NCBI GenBank assembly: GCA_030630905.1
Contig: DAOVMB010000020.1
Location: forward strand, 1 to 13,748
Direction of reading: 5' to 3'
Length of the DNA: 13,748 nucleotides
Source of the DNA: Sedimentisphaerales bacterium
GTDB taxonomy: Bacteria > Planctomycetota > Phycisphaerae > Sedimentisphaerales > Anaerobacaceae
Both the position numbers and the translations under genes were made by a program. Positions 5,947-12,895 of the stretch are shown in pieces. How positions within the stretch are numbered: the first letter of the stretch is position 1; every line of letters starts with the position of its first letter. The notes below the pieces were generated by a model. The model saw nothing but the letters and a program-made list of their open reading frames with translations, ran no database searches and was not told where the DNA came from.

Positions 5947-6550
5947 CGCCAAAACTTCACGTTATGGGCAAACGCTGTTGGCCGGGCTGTGGCGTGAGAA
6001 TCCGGTTTTTCGGCTGCTACTTGGAATGTGCCCGACGCTGGCGGTGACCGCTGCGGTCAAACCGGCCTTGACCATGGGCTGTTGTGTCATCTTTGTGCTC
6101 TTATGCAGCAACATTATCGTCAGCCTGATGCGCAATCTTCTTAAGCCGCACCTGCGAATCCTGATGTTCACCCTGACAATAGCCACCTTCGTGACTATCG
6201 CGGATTTATTCCTCAAAGCGTTCGTACCCAGAATGAGTGAGATGCTTGGGCCGTATGTCCCTCTGATTATCGTGAACTGCATCATTATCTGCCGGGCCGA
6301 GGCCTGTGCCAGTAAGAATCCTATGTTGGTAAGTGTTATCGATGCACTTAGTATGGGGGTTGGTTTTACAGTGACGCTGTGTTTTTTGGCTGGTATTCGG
6401 GAGTTGCTCTCGACGGGTAAAATATTCGAAGCCCAATTGATGCCTGATGCCTTTGTGCCGTGGGCAGCGATGAGTATGCCGGTGGGAGCGTTCATAACAT
6501 TAGGTCTCATGTTGGGCCTGGTAAATATAGTCGCCGGTAAGAAAGCGTAA
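5933..6550 (+). CDS. rnfE: Rnf complex subunit RnfE (membrane core)
   Basis: RnfE and RnfA form an inverted pair in the membrane core that holds an intramembrane 2Fe-2S cluster in the Rnf/NQR family. This 205-residue protein has the RnfE hallmarks GLWRENPVFRLLLGMCPTLA (18-37) and PLIIVNCIIICRAEACA (110-126). Cys33 and Cys116 are the expected cluster ligands by comparison with NqrD/RnfE. About six hydrophobic helices are visible. The gene overlaps rnfG by 14 nt and is followed 12 bp later by rnfA, with a GAGGT Shine-Dalgarno in between. Confidence 0.95.
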   Translation: MTNSNAKTSRYGQTLLAGLWRENPVFRLLLGMCPTLAVTAAVKPALTMGCCVIFVLLCSNIIVSLMRNLLKPHLRILMFTLTIATFVTIADLFLKAFVPRMSEMLGPYVPLIIVNCIIICRAEACASKNPMLVSVIDALSMGVGFTVTLCFLAGIRELLSTGKIFEAQLMPDAFVPWAAMSMPVGAFITLGLMLGLVNIVAGKKA

Positions 6551-6562
6551 GAGGTAAATGTC

Positions 6563-7153
6563 ATGGATACATTAAGCATTCTGCTTATGGGCTTTATATC
6601 CATCGTAGTCGTCAATAACCTTGTGTTCACAAAGTTTCTCGGTATCTGTCCGTATCTTGGCGTATCAGGCAGAATCGATATGGCCTTCGGGATGGGCCTG
6701 GCGGTCACATTTGTCGTGACACTGAGCGGCACGCTTACCTGGCTGATTGACCATTTGCTCCTGATCGGCACGTCCTTGGAAGTAACGCGATATATTTGTT
6801 TTATATTGGTGATCGCCGGCGCTGTGCAATTAGTCGAGATGTATCTACGAAAATTCTTCCCTTCGTTGTACGAGAGTTTTGGTATATTTCTGCCGCTTAT
6901 TACAACAAACTGTGCGATTTTAGGATTGTGTTTGTTAATAAGCCTCGAGGGCATCAACTCCCTGCTTGAAGCGGTCGTCCTCAGCTTCGGTGCCGGCATA
7001 GGTTTTACGATGGCGATCTGCATTATGGCCGGCATTCGTGAGAATCTGGATTTGGCGGATGTCCCTGACTGCCTCAAAGGCGCTCCGATTACCCTGATTA
7101 CGGCAGGGCTGCTCGCCATGGCATTTATGGGTTTTGCGGGAATGATTAGATAA
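6563..7153 (+). CDS. rnfA: Rnf complex subunit RnfA (membrane core)
   Basis: This 196-residue, roughly six-helix protein is the homologue and partner of RnfE. Diagnostic stretches are VVNNLVFTKFLGICPYLGVS (17-36) and LPLITTNCAILGLCLL (110-125), placing Cys29 and Cys117 where the intramembrane cluster ligands lie in RnfA/NqrE. GAGGT at 6551-6555 is a good Shine-Dalgarno 7 nt before the ATG. The stop codon is directly followed by the miniature repeat element that separates rnfA from rnfB. Confidence 0.95.
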   Translation: MDTLSILLMGFISIVVVNNLVFTKFLGICPYLGVSGRIDMAFGMGLAVTFVVTLSGTLTWLIDHLLLIGTSLEVTRYICFILVIAGAVQLVEMYLRKFFPSLYESFGIFLPLITTNCAILGLCLLISLEGINSLLEAVVLSFGAGIGFTMAICIMAGIRENLDLADVPDCLKGAPITLITAGLLAMAFMGFAGMIR

Positions 7154-7256
7154 GAAAGTGAACTAAAGTGAGCTAAAGTGAACAAAAGCAAGTTCAAACA
7201 CCTATAGTGAACTGATGTATTTTTTAACTTTAGTCACTTTACACTTTAGGCACTTG
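7154..7256 (+). repeat. Miniature non-coding relative of the four-helix-bundle element
   Basis: About 103 bp between rnfA and rnfB begin at the base after the rnfA stop with AAAGTG/CTAAAGTG/GCTAAAGTG words. They end with a tract (7226-7249) that is identical over 24 bp to the right end of the 463-bp element, followed after one mismatch by CACTT. The interior (about 7190-7225) has no open frame and no trace of the four-helix-bundle gene. The orientation is the same as the larger element. It looks like an internally deleted, MITE-like copy, though independent origin of a repeat pair without a gene cannot be excluded. Confidence 0.6.
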
Positions 7257-7293
7257 AGACTGTTTTGCCTCTTTGATATTAATGGAATAGAAA

Positions 7294-8172
7294 ATGCTTT
7301 TGGCTGATATTTATCAATTATGGCAGAGTGCATGGCCCGCCGGTCTGACAATGCTTGGCCTGGGCAGCGGTTTTGCATTGGTACTCTTAATCGCAAGCGT
7401 GAAGCTCAAAGTCGAGGTCGATCCGAAAGTCGAGGAAATTCACCAGGCGTTACCGAATTTGGATTGTGGCGCCTGTGGTTTTGCCGGTTGCGGCCAGTAC
7501 GCGAAAGCCGTGCTGGAAGATGCCGAACTATTGGGCAAATGCGCGCCAGGCGGGCCGGATACATCGGGTAAAATCGCAGACATATTGAACTTACAGGTCA
7601 GCGACTCAGGTCCGCATAAAAAACCTATCGTGCACTGCCGTGCCCACACTGAGGATAAAACCTTTTATGCAAAATATCAAGGCATACAAAGCTGCACGGC
7701 AGCAAACGCCTTGGCGAATGTCCAGGCCTGCGCTTTTGGCTGCCTTGGCTTCGGAGACTGCTGCGAAGCCTGTAAATTCGATGCTCTGAGCATTGTTGAC
7801 GGCTTGGCTACCGTTGACTACGACAAATGCACCGGTTGCACCGCCTGCTCGAAGGCTTGTCCAAGAGATATAATCGAGATGGTTCCTTTTCGCCATGAAA
7901 ATATGATGACGGTTGCCTGCCGCAGTAAAGAGACCGCCAAGAGCACGAGAGCAATCTGCAAAGTCGGTTGTATCGGTTACGGCCTCTGTGCCAAACAGTC
8001 CGACCTGTTCAAAGTTGAGGAAAACCTGGCCAGATGTGATTACGCAAAATACGAGACAACCGAAAAAGAAGAAACTGCTATGAACAAATGTCCCACTAAA
8101 GTAATCATCTACCGTGGTAAAACCGCCCCGGAACCGCTACAGCCAAGACAAAAAGCCGCCGCATCTACATAA
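7294..8172 (+). CDS. rnfB: Rnf complex subunit RnfB (polyferredoxin)
   Basis: RnfB is the electron-entry subunit that interacts with ferredoxin. The 292-residue protein has one N-terminal membrane helix (about 15-36). A 4Fe-4S domain follows with Cys58, 61, 66 and 83 in DCGACGFAGCGQYAKAV, shared with ETF/corrinoid-type Fe-S domains. A cysteine-rich core comes next: Cys146/150/156/160, the ferredoxin motif CTGCTACSKACP (Cys179/182/185/189), and further cysteines at 209, 222, 226 and 232. This is the long RnfB type of anaerobes, well above the roughly 190 residues of the E. coli homologue RsxB. The last 12 codons overlap a truncated minus-strand hepT. The gene ends the operon. Confidence 0.95.
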   Translation: MLLADIYQLWQSAWPAGLTMLGLGSGFALVLLIASVKLKVEVDPKVEEIHQALPNLDCGACGFAGCGQYAKAVLEDAELLGKCAPGGPDTSGKIADILNLQVSDSGPHKKPIVHCRAHTEDKTFYAKYQGIQSCTAANALANVQACAFGCLGFGDCCEACKFDALSIVDGLATVDYDKCTGCTACSKACPRDIIEMVPFRHENMMTVACRSKETAKSTRAICKVGCIGYGLCAKQSDLFKVEENLARCDYAKYETTEKEETAMNKCPTKVIIYRGKTAPEPLQPRQKAAAST

Positions 8173-8415
8173 GTTCAGAATAATCCTGTCCCGCATGCCT
8201 GCCATGTCCGACCAGGGGATATCAGGATAATTTTTCCTGATCGATATCGGCAGTTGCTTAGCTGCTTCACCCACAATCTCCAATTCTCTTGCGACAGCAC
8301 TTATAGTCTTTCTATCTGCTATGAATTCTTCGTAAGAGAGTCCCTCGATGAATTGGCTGGCATTGCGGAAAGCCTGAAGGATATCGCTCAAATAGACTCG
8401 ATAGTCACGTTTCAT
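8137..8415 (-). pseudogene. hepT: HepT-like (DUF86) RNase toxin, truncated before its catalytic motif
   Basis: HepT toxins pair with MntA nucleotidyltransferases. The first ~77 residues are typical (YLSDILQAFRNASQFIEG, AVARELEIVGEAAKQLP, PDIPWSDMAGMRDRII). In intact HepT, GMRDR is followed by the RNase motif R-x4-H-x-Y and about 30 more residues. Here the sequence changes abruptly after RDRII to LNLCRCGGFLSWL and stops, so His and Tyr are both replaced by Leu and the protein ends at 92 residues. The break falls at the stop codon of rnfB (about 8172-8185), suggesting that recombination joined the two loci. It overlaps mntA by 4 nt (ATGA). It is most likely inactive as an RNase. Confidence 0.8.
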
Positions 8416-8735
8416 ATATATACGACCTCGTTTAATATCGCGTCTTTGAATTCAGGCCGCAGTGCCTTCAGAGAAACTAAGTCGATTTTTGCCCCCGTCT
8501 GTTCGCAAAGGTATCTTTCCAGCGCAACAAAATCCAGCAAATCTATTCTCCTGGAAAATTCCACCAATACATCGACGTCACTGGACATGTGAACTCGTCC
8601 GTTGATAACCGAGCCGAAAATCCCGATACGTTTCACTTTGTATTTGCGGCTGAGAGTTGGCTTTAGGTTCCTCAGGTTCTTTTGCAAGAAGCCAAGATTC
8701 CAATTATTTTGAGATGTTCCTGCCTTATCGCTCAC
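8412..8735 (-). CDS. mntA: MntA-like minimal nucleotidyltransferase antitoxin
   Basis: The 107-residue protein carries the minimal nucleotidyltransferase signature GS-x10-D-x-D (IFGSVINGRVHMSSDVDVLV, about residues 39-58) and a downstream acidic residue in GAKIDLVS, making the three-carboxylate active site complete. In MntA-HepT systems this enzyme AMPylates the tyrosine of the HepT catalytic motif and so neutralises it. The start is GTG at 8735 with AAGGA 9 nt upstream. A near-consensus promoter lies upstream. Because the partner toxin has lost the motif, the antitoxin is apparently orphaned yet intact. Confidence 0.88.
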   Translation of the reverse strand: MSDKAGTSQNNWNLGFLQKNLRNLKPTLSRKYKVKRIGIFGSVINGRVHMSSDVDVLVEFSRRIDLLDFVALERYLCEQTGAKIDLVSLKALRPEFKDAILNEVVYI

Positions 8736-8771
8736 TTTTGTGTATCCTTGCCTGCTATATCGTTCCCATTA

Positions 8772-8817
8772 TGTTCAATATATCTATTATTATATGAACA
8801 ATCGCTCAATAGGTCAA
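8772..8817 (-). promoter_or_regulatory. Strong mntA-hepT promoter with overlapping inverted repeat
   Basis: On the minus strand, TTGACC (8817-8812) and TATAAT (8794-8789) are separated by exactly 17 bp, giving a start near 8782 and a leader of about 47 nt. A 6-bp inverted repeat (TGTTCA at 8772-8777 and TGAACA at 8795-8800) brackets the -10 box and start site. That is where an autorepressor would act, as expected for a toxin-antitoxin operon. Confidence 0.6.
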
Positions 8818-8861
8818 ACTATCAAGCAACAATAAAATTAAAAGTAGCTCACAAATCAATC

Positions 8862-9908
8862 CTAATTTTCTATGTACTTTTCGGCGGCGGCGGTTTTTAT
8901 GATTTCTGACTTCGGCTGTGAGGTAATGAGAATAGCTTCGGTGCCGGAGAGCTTCTCGATGAGGGCAAGGCCCTTTTCAGCGCCCATTACATTCACCGAG
9001 GTCGCAAGTGCATCGGCATCGGTTGCATTGTCCGCAATGATGGTGACGCTCGAAAGACCTTCGGCGCTGGTCCCGGTTCTGCGATCCATAATATGGCTGT
9101 AGCGTTTGCCTTCGATGAAGACAAACTGTTGATAATCGCCGCTTGTGGCTATTGCTGCATTGGTCAATTTTAGCACCAGAAGAAGTCCGCCTCCTTCAAC
9201 GCCCTCGATGGCGGAGTTTGGGTCCTGCAAACCAATTAACCAATGATCTTTTCCTGCCGGCGGCAAACCGAAGCATCGAACATCACCGCCGATATCGACC
9301 ATTGCCCCGATAGCGCCGCAGCGCTGCGCCGCCTCGATTGCCTTGTCAATGGCATAGCCTTTGGCTATACCGCCCAGGTCCAGGAGCATACCGTTACCGG
9401 AGAATTGCACTGTCTTGTTTTCAATGTCAAGTTTCAGCTTTTCAAAACCAACCTTCGACCTGGCCAGTGCGATTTGTTCCTCGCTGGGGGCGACTTTGTT
9501 TTCTTTCGATTTACGAAACAGAGCAACAAGCGGTCCGACGGTGACATCAAAAGCGCCGCCGGTCATTTTACTGAATTCGACACTTCTTTGCAGGACCTCG
9601 TATGTGGACTCGCTGACCTTTACTGCTCTTTTATCTGCCTCTCTATTGACCCGGCTGATTTCCGAATCGCTTTTATAATCGCTCATCAGATCGTCAACCT
9701 TGCGAATTTCCTCCAGAGCGACCCGGACACATTTCTTTGCTGTGCCTGCGTCTTCCGCTACGGCGACTACATGGACGAAAGTACCCATAATCATTTGATA
9801 GCCGCTATCGGCATCGATCCGGTCCCTGCCTGCGCAAGAAAAAAACGATACCGCGGCCAGGGAAAGACAAACGAATATGACCATGGTGCGACTATATATT
9901 CTGTTCAT
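8862..9908 (-). CDS. apbE: ApbE flavin transferase, membrane-attached
   Basis: ApbE attaches FMN from FAD to threonine in RnfG, RnfD and similar proteins on the outer side of the cytoplasmic membrane. From the ATG at 9908 the product is 348 residues; an upstream ATG at 9929 would add seven, but AAAGG 6 nt before 9908 and the signal peptide favour the shorter form. Residues 8-24 are hydrophobic and end in SFFSC, a weak lipobox with Cys25. Family motifs are GTFVHV (42-47), GGAFDVTVGPL (117-127), LDLGGIAKGYAIDKA (176-190), DIGGDV (205-210), TSGDYQQF (255-262), YSHIMDRRTG (270-279) and ATDADALATS (295-304). It is encoded opposite to rnf but is its obvious maturation enzyme. Confidence 0.95.
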   Translation of the reverse strand: MNRIYSRTMVIFVCLSLAAVSFFSCAGRDRIDADSGYQMIMGTFVHVVAVAEDAGTAKKCVRVALEEIRKVDDLMSDYKSDSEISRVNREADKRAVKVSESTYEVLQRSVEFSKMTGGAFDVTVGPLVALFRKSKENKVAPSEEQIALARSKVGFEKLKLDIENKTVQFSGNGMLLDLGGIAKGYAIDKAIEAAQRCGAIGAMVDIGGDVRCFGLPPAGKDHWLIGLQDPNSAIEGVEGGGLLLVLKLTNAAIATSGDYQQFVFIEGKRYSHIMDRRTGTSAEGLSSVTIIADNATDADALATSVNVMGAEKGLALIEKLSGTEAILITSQPKSEIIKTAAAEKYIEN

Positions 9909-9932
9909 AAATAACCTTTCTGCAAACAAGAA

Positions 9933-9961
9933 TTGATAATTGATAATCGGGCGAGAATCAA
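9933..9961 (-). promoter_or_regulatory. Possible apbE promoter
   Basis: On the minus strand TTGATT (9961-9956) and TATCAA (9938-9933) are spaced by 17 bp, with a predicted start near 9926 and an 18-nt leader holding the Shine-Dalgarno. The -10 is imperfect and embedded in a short ATTGATA tandem repeat. The divergent promoter of the radical SAM gene overlaps by a few bases. Confidence 0.35.
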
Positions 9962-9990
9962 TAGAAATTAGTCGATAATCAGTCTATAAT
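9962..9990 (+). promoter_or_regulatory. Promoter giving a leaderless mRNA for the radical SAM gene
   Basis: TATAAT (9985-9990) is a perfect -10 box; TAGAAA (9962-9967) is a 4/6 match to the -35 box at 17-bp spacing. Only six bases separate the -10 from the ATG at 9997, so transcription should begin at or next to the start codon. No Shine-Dalgarno is present in those bases. Confidence 0.55.
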
Positions 9991-9996
9991 GCCGTT

Positions 9997-11739
9997 ATGT
10001 GTAAAAAGAAAGTAGCAATATTAACGGAGCAGGTTGAGCGGGAATTTCTGCCGTTCGTTCGCAAGCCCGGCAGATACATCGGCGGCGAGATCAACCAGAT
10101 AAAGAAGGACCTGCTGCAATGCGAACTGACAATCGCGTTGTGCTTTCCCGATATTTATGAAGTAGGCATGTCTCATACGGGCTTGGCGATTATTTACGAT
10201 TGCCTGAATAACATCGATGGAGTTGCCGTCGAGCGGGTCTTCGCGCCCTGGCTCGATGCTGAGAAGGTACTTCGAGAGAAGAAGATTCCCTTATTCAGTC
10301 TGGAGTCCAAAGTATCGTTAAAGAGTTTCGATATCGTCGGTTTTAGCCTGACCAGCGAGTTGTGCTATACCAATGTGCTCAATATGCTCGACCTTGGGGG
10401 CATCAAAATCCGCAGCCGTGACAGAGGCGAGGACGAGCCGTTGATTATCGCCGGCGGGGGAATGTCCAACTGTTGTGAACCTATAGCTGAGTTTATTGAT
10501 CTGTTTCTGTTAGGTGACGGCGAAGAAGCTGTAGTCAGGCTTGCGGAATTGATTCGGGCCGAAAAGAAATCCGGCGCAACTAAAAATGAAATTCTTTCCT
10601 CTATTGTCAATAAATTCGACTGGGCTTATGTCCCCGCGTTTCATACCGGCCAAAGGCTGCGAAACGCCGTCGTGGAAGATTTTGACAATGCCCCTGTGCC
10701 GCTTGCACCCATAGTCCCGTTTGTGCAGGCCGTTCATGAAAGAGTCAGCATTGAGATTATGCGTGGCTGTCCGGGCCGATGCAGATTTTGCCAGGCGAGC
10801 TTTTGCAGAAGACCTATTCGCTATCGCAGCGTCGAAAGGATTATTGATATTGCAAAAACCTGCTACCATTCAACGGGGTATGACACCGTTAGCCTGCTAA
10901 GCTTATCGAGCGCCGATTATCCGAATCTCGAAGAATTAGTCGCCGGTCTTCATGCTTACTTCCACGACAAACACGTCGGACTTTCGCTGCCGAGTCTGCG
11001 TGTTGACCGGCAGTTGAAGCTGCTGCCCAGGCTGCTGACATCGGTAAGAAAGGGCGGCCTGACAATCGCAGTCGAAGCGGCCAGCGAAAAATTACGACAG
11101 ATTATTAATAAGCCTCTCAAGGATGAGGATTTATTCGCCGCAACAGAGGCCGCATACCGGGCCGGCTGGCAAAGATTGAAGTTATACTTTGTGGTTGGCC
11201 TGCCCGGCGAAACGGAGGATGACATCAGGCGGATTGTTGATTTGTCATTCAAATTGGCGAAGCTGCGAAAAAAAGTGGACGGCAAAACGGGCCAAATCAA
11301 TGCCGCCGTGAGTTGGTTCGTTCCCAAGCCGCACACACCGTTTGGCTGGCTTGGGCAAAAACCAAAATCGTATTTCGAGCAGGCAAAAAAATTAATCATC
11401 GAGGAGAAAACAAAGCTCCGCGTGAAGTTCCTGCAGTTCAAGTTTCACCATATAAATCGCAGCGTGTTGGAATCGGCAATCGGCCGGGGCGACAGGCGTT
11501 TATGCGATGTCATAGAAGCCGCTTGGCGGGCTGGTGCAAAGTTCGATTTGTGGGACGAATGTTTCGACTACGAGCTTTGGCACAGAGCATTTGAGAAGTC
11601 CGGTATAGATGTTGAAGCAGCCGCACAAAAACAATTCGATCCGGAAGAAACCCTCCCCTGGGAACACTTGGGCGGTCCGGACAAAAAGTATCTACTCAGT
11701 CATTTGGGAAACGCAAATGATATATCTCATATTTCGTGA
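9997..11739 (+). CDS. TIGR03960-type radical SAM protein with B12-binding-like domain
   Basis: The 580-residue protein belongs to the B12-binding-domain radical SAM family known as TIGR03960, whose reaction is not established. The N-terminal 20-200 region has RKPGRYIGGE, the family-typical CFPDIYEVGMSHTGLA (49-64) and a GDGEEAVVRLAEL segment of a B12-binding-like fold; the classical DxHxxG cobalamin motif is not evident. The radical SAM core follows, with the cluster motif Cys258-x3-Cys262-x2-Cys265 (GCPGRCRFCQ) and the downstream strands SLLSLSSADYP and YFVVGLPGETEDDI. The C-terminal part (about 440-580) ends in LPWEHLGGPDKKYLL. In many genomes a DUF2344 (TIGR03936) protein is fused or adjacent; none is seen downstream here. 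The start at 9997 sits directly behind a -10 box. Confidence 0.9.
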   Translation: MCKKKVAILTEQVEREFLPFVRKPGRYIGGEINQIKKDLLQCELTIALCFPDIYEVGMSHTGLAIIYDCLNNIDGVAVERVFAPWLDAEKVLREKKIPLFSLESKVSLKSFDIVGFSLTSELCYTNVLNMLDLGGIKIRSRDRGEDEPLIIAGGGMSNCCEPIAEFIDLFLLGDGEEAVVRLAELIRAEKKSGATKNEILSSIVNKFDWAYVPAFHTGQRLRNAVVEDFDNAPVPLAPIVPFVQAVHERVSIEIMRGCPGRCRFCQASFCRRPIRYRSVERIIDIAKTCYHSTGYDTVSLLSLSSADYPNLEELVAGLHAYFHDKHVGLSLPSLRVDRQLKLLPRLLTSVRKGGLTIAVEAASEKLRQIINKPLKDEDLFAATEAAYRAGWQRLKLYFVVGLPGETEDDIRRIVDLSFKLAKLRKKVDGKTGQINAAVSWFVPKPHTPFGWLGQKPKSYFEQAKKLIIEEKTKLRVKFLQFKFHHINRSVLESAIGRGDRRLCDVIEAAWRAGAKFDLWDECFDYELWHRAFEKSGIDVEAAAQKQFDPEETLPWEHLGGPDKKYLLSHLGNANDISHIS

Positions 11740-11820
11740 AGCGTTTGTCGTATTAGGTGGCTTGTGAGTTGTGTCTTGAAGTAAGCTGGAAGGCAATAAT
11801 ACAAATAAGGAATCAAGAGT

Positions 11821-12495
11821 ATGAACGAACGACAGTGGTACTATATGAAAAACGAGCAACAATACGGTCCCGTCTCGGAATCGAGCCTCGTCGAACTCTT
11901 CCACGATAGGACGCTCGGGCCGGAAACACAGGTCTGGACTCAGGGGATGGAAGACTGGCGTCAAGCATCGTCGATAGACGAACTCGCGCCTTTAATATCT
12001 TCTGCCTTGCAGACGACGGCGACCGCCGCACCACAATCATTCGTCCCCCAGCGACCGACCTCGGTAACGGTCTTTGGCATCCTCAATATCATATTCGGCA
12101 GCTTAGGGCTTATCTGCACACCCGTTGGGCTGGTCGCGATCTTTGTCATGCCCAATGCTATGAATCCTGACGGAAGCGCCATAGCGTGGTTATTGTTGTC
12201 CACAGTTATCGGGTTCGGTTGCACTATACTGTTACTTACCGTTGGAATCGGCCTGCTCTATCTGAAAGCATGGGCTCGAATCTGGTGCTTGGGCTATGGC
12301 TGGTTCGCAATCGTCTGGGGCATTGTCGGCATGATCGTTAATATTGGACTCAGCGTATCCGGAGCATCTGGATACAATCAAGATACTCCACATGTGATAG
12401 GTGGATTCTGTGGTGGTTTGATCGGCTTTGTGTATCCTATCCTCCTGGTGGTTTATATGCGGTCGCCCAATGTTAAGAACGCCTGCATCAGATAG
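11821..12495 (+). CDS. GYF_2 (DUF4339) domain membrane protein
   Basis: The 224-residue product begins with a GYF_2 domain of about 55 residues (WYYMKNEQQYGPVSESSLVE, then VWTQGMEDWRQASSIDEL), a small peptide-binding-like fold common at the N-terminus of bacterial membrane proteins. A proline/alanine linker (about 62-78) leads to four hydrophobic segments at about 82-110, 122-147, 152-178 and 190-212. The topology suggests a cytoplasmic N-domain on a four-helix membrane module. No catalytic motif is visible and the substrate or partner is unknown. AAGGA lies upstream of the ATG. The gap of 81 bp from the radical SAM gene gives no clear sign of co-transcription. Confidence 0.85.
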   Translation: MNERQWYYMKNEQQYGPVSESSLVELFHDRTLGPETQVWTQGMEDWRQASSIDELAPLISSALQTTATAAPQSFVPQRPTSVTVFGILNIIFGSLGLICTPVGLVAIFVMPNAMNPDGSAIAWLLLSTVIGFGCTILLLTVGIGLLYLKAWARIWCLGYGWFAIVWGIVGMIVNIGLSVSGASGYNQDTPHVIGGFCGGLIGFVYPILLVVYMRSPNVKNACIR

Positions 12496-12630
12496 AAAAC
12501 GGCGCCTATGTACATCTTTGGATCGTTTGATTTACCTTAAATATAAAACGTTGCTGATCCCGGCAATAACTACAGAAGGTGTACTTTGGAGATGCGAAGC
12601 GTGCTCAGGCGTTGCCGCGAAAATGGAGTT

Positions 12631-12859
12631 ATGACCACAATGAAAGCGACGGAACTATACGAAGAAATCAGAAGATACTGTCGGGCTAATGCCGACGAGG
12701 CTGTCGCTAAGAAATACTCGCGGTATTTCAAAGAAGGAAGCTCAATAGGAAAGAAACGGAAGCATTTTTGTTGAAATGGAAAAAGACGCTGCCCGGATGA
12801 TATTTCAGTACGCCACGGAAAAGCTTAGGGTAAAAGCCCTTAGTTTGAGATTTTTTTAA
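12631..12859 (+). pseudogene. Broken DNA-alkylation-repair-like (AlkD-type) gene, N-terminal fragment plus possible tail
   Basis: From ATG 12631 (or 12640) the sequence encodes a family-like N-terminus, ATELYEEIRRYCRANADEAV and AKKYSRYFKEG, as I recall for HEAT-repeat DNA glycosylases of the AlkD type. After about 38 residues it breaks off and stops at 12774; the family is usually about 220 residues. In another frame (12749-12859), just after the break, an EKDAARMIFQYATEKL segment resembles the C-terminal end of the same family. This suggests that a large internal deletion plus a frame change removed the middle. The family assignment is from memory; the tail assignment is tentative. Confidence 0.45.
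12824..12857 (+). terminator. Weak terminator-like hairpin
   Basis: CTTAGGG (12824-12830) and CCCTTAG (12837-12843) form a 7-bp stem with one mismatch and a 6-nt loop. A T-rich stretch ending in seven T lies 7-13 bases further on, longer than ideal for an intrinsic terminator. It would separate the broken gene from the next promoter. Confidence 0.25.
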
Positions 12860-12889
12860 TTGACTTACCGACATCCAATTTGGTATGAT
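12860..12889 (+). promoter_or_regulatory. Promoter giving a second leaderless mRNA
   Basis: TTGACT (12860-12865) and TATGAT (12884-12889) are 18 bp apart, and TGG before the -10 makes it an extended -10. Six bases then lead to ATG 12896, exactly the same spacing as at the radical SAM gene. No Shine-Dalgarno is present in front of the ATG. Confidence 0.55.
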
Positions 12890-12895
12890 ATTGCT

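Noticed and set aside
5962..7197. A 411-codon open frame on the minus strand across rnfE and rnfA
   Set aside because: It is antisense to two well-supported membrane genes, has no family features, and arises from their codon bias.
4828..7256. A CRISPR array based on the repeated AAAGTG words
   Set aside because: The units are 9-10 nt, contiguous, and occur as inverted element ends with no spacers.
8254..8592. A plus-strand open frame over hepT/mntA
   Set aside because: It is antisense to the clear nucleotidyltransferase and HepT frames.
9243..9914. A 223-codon plus-strand open frame across apbE
   Set aside because: It is the antisense shadow of apbE, which carries all ApbE family motifs.
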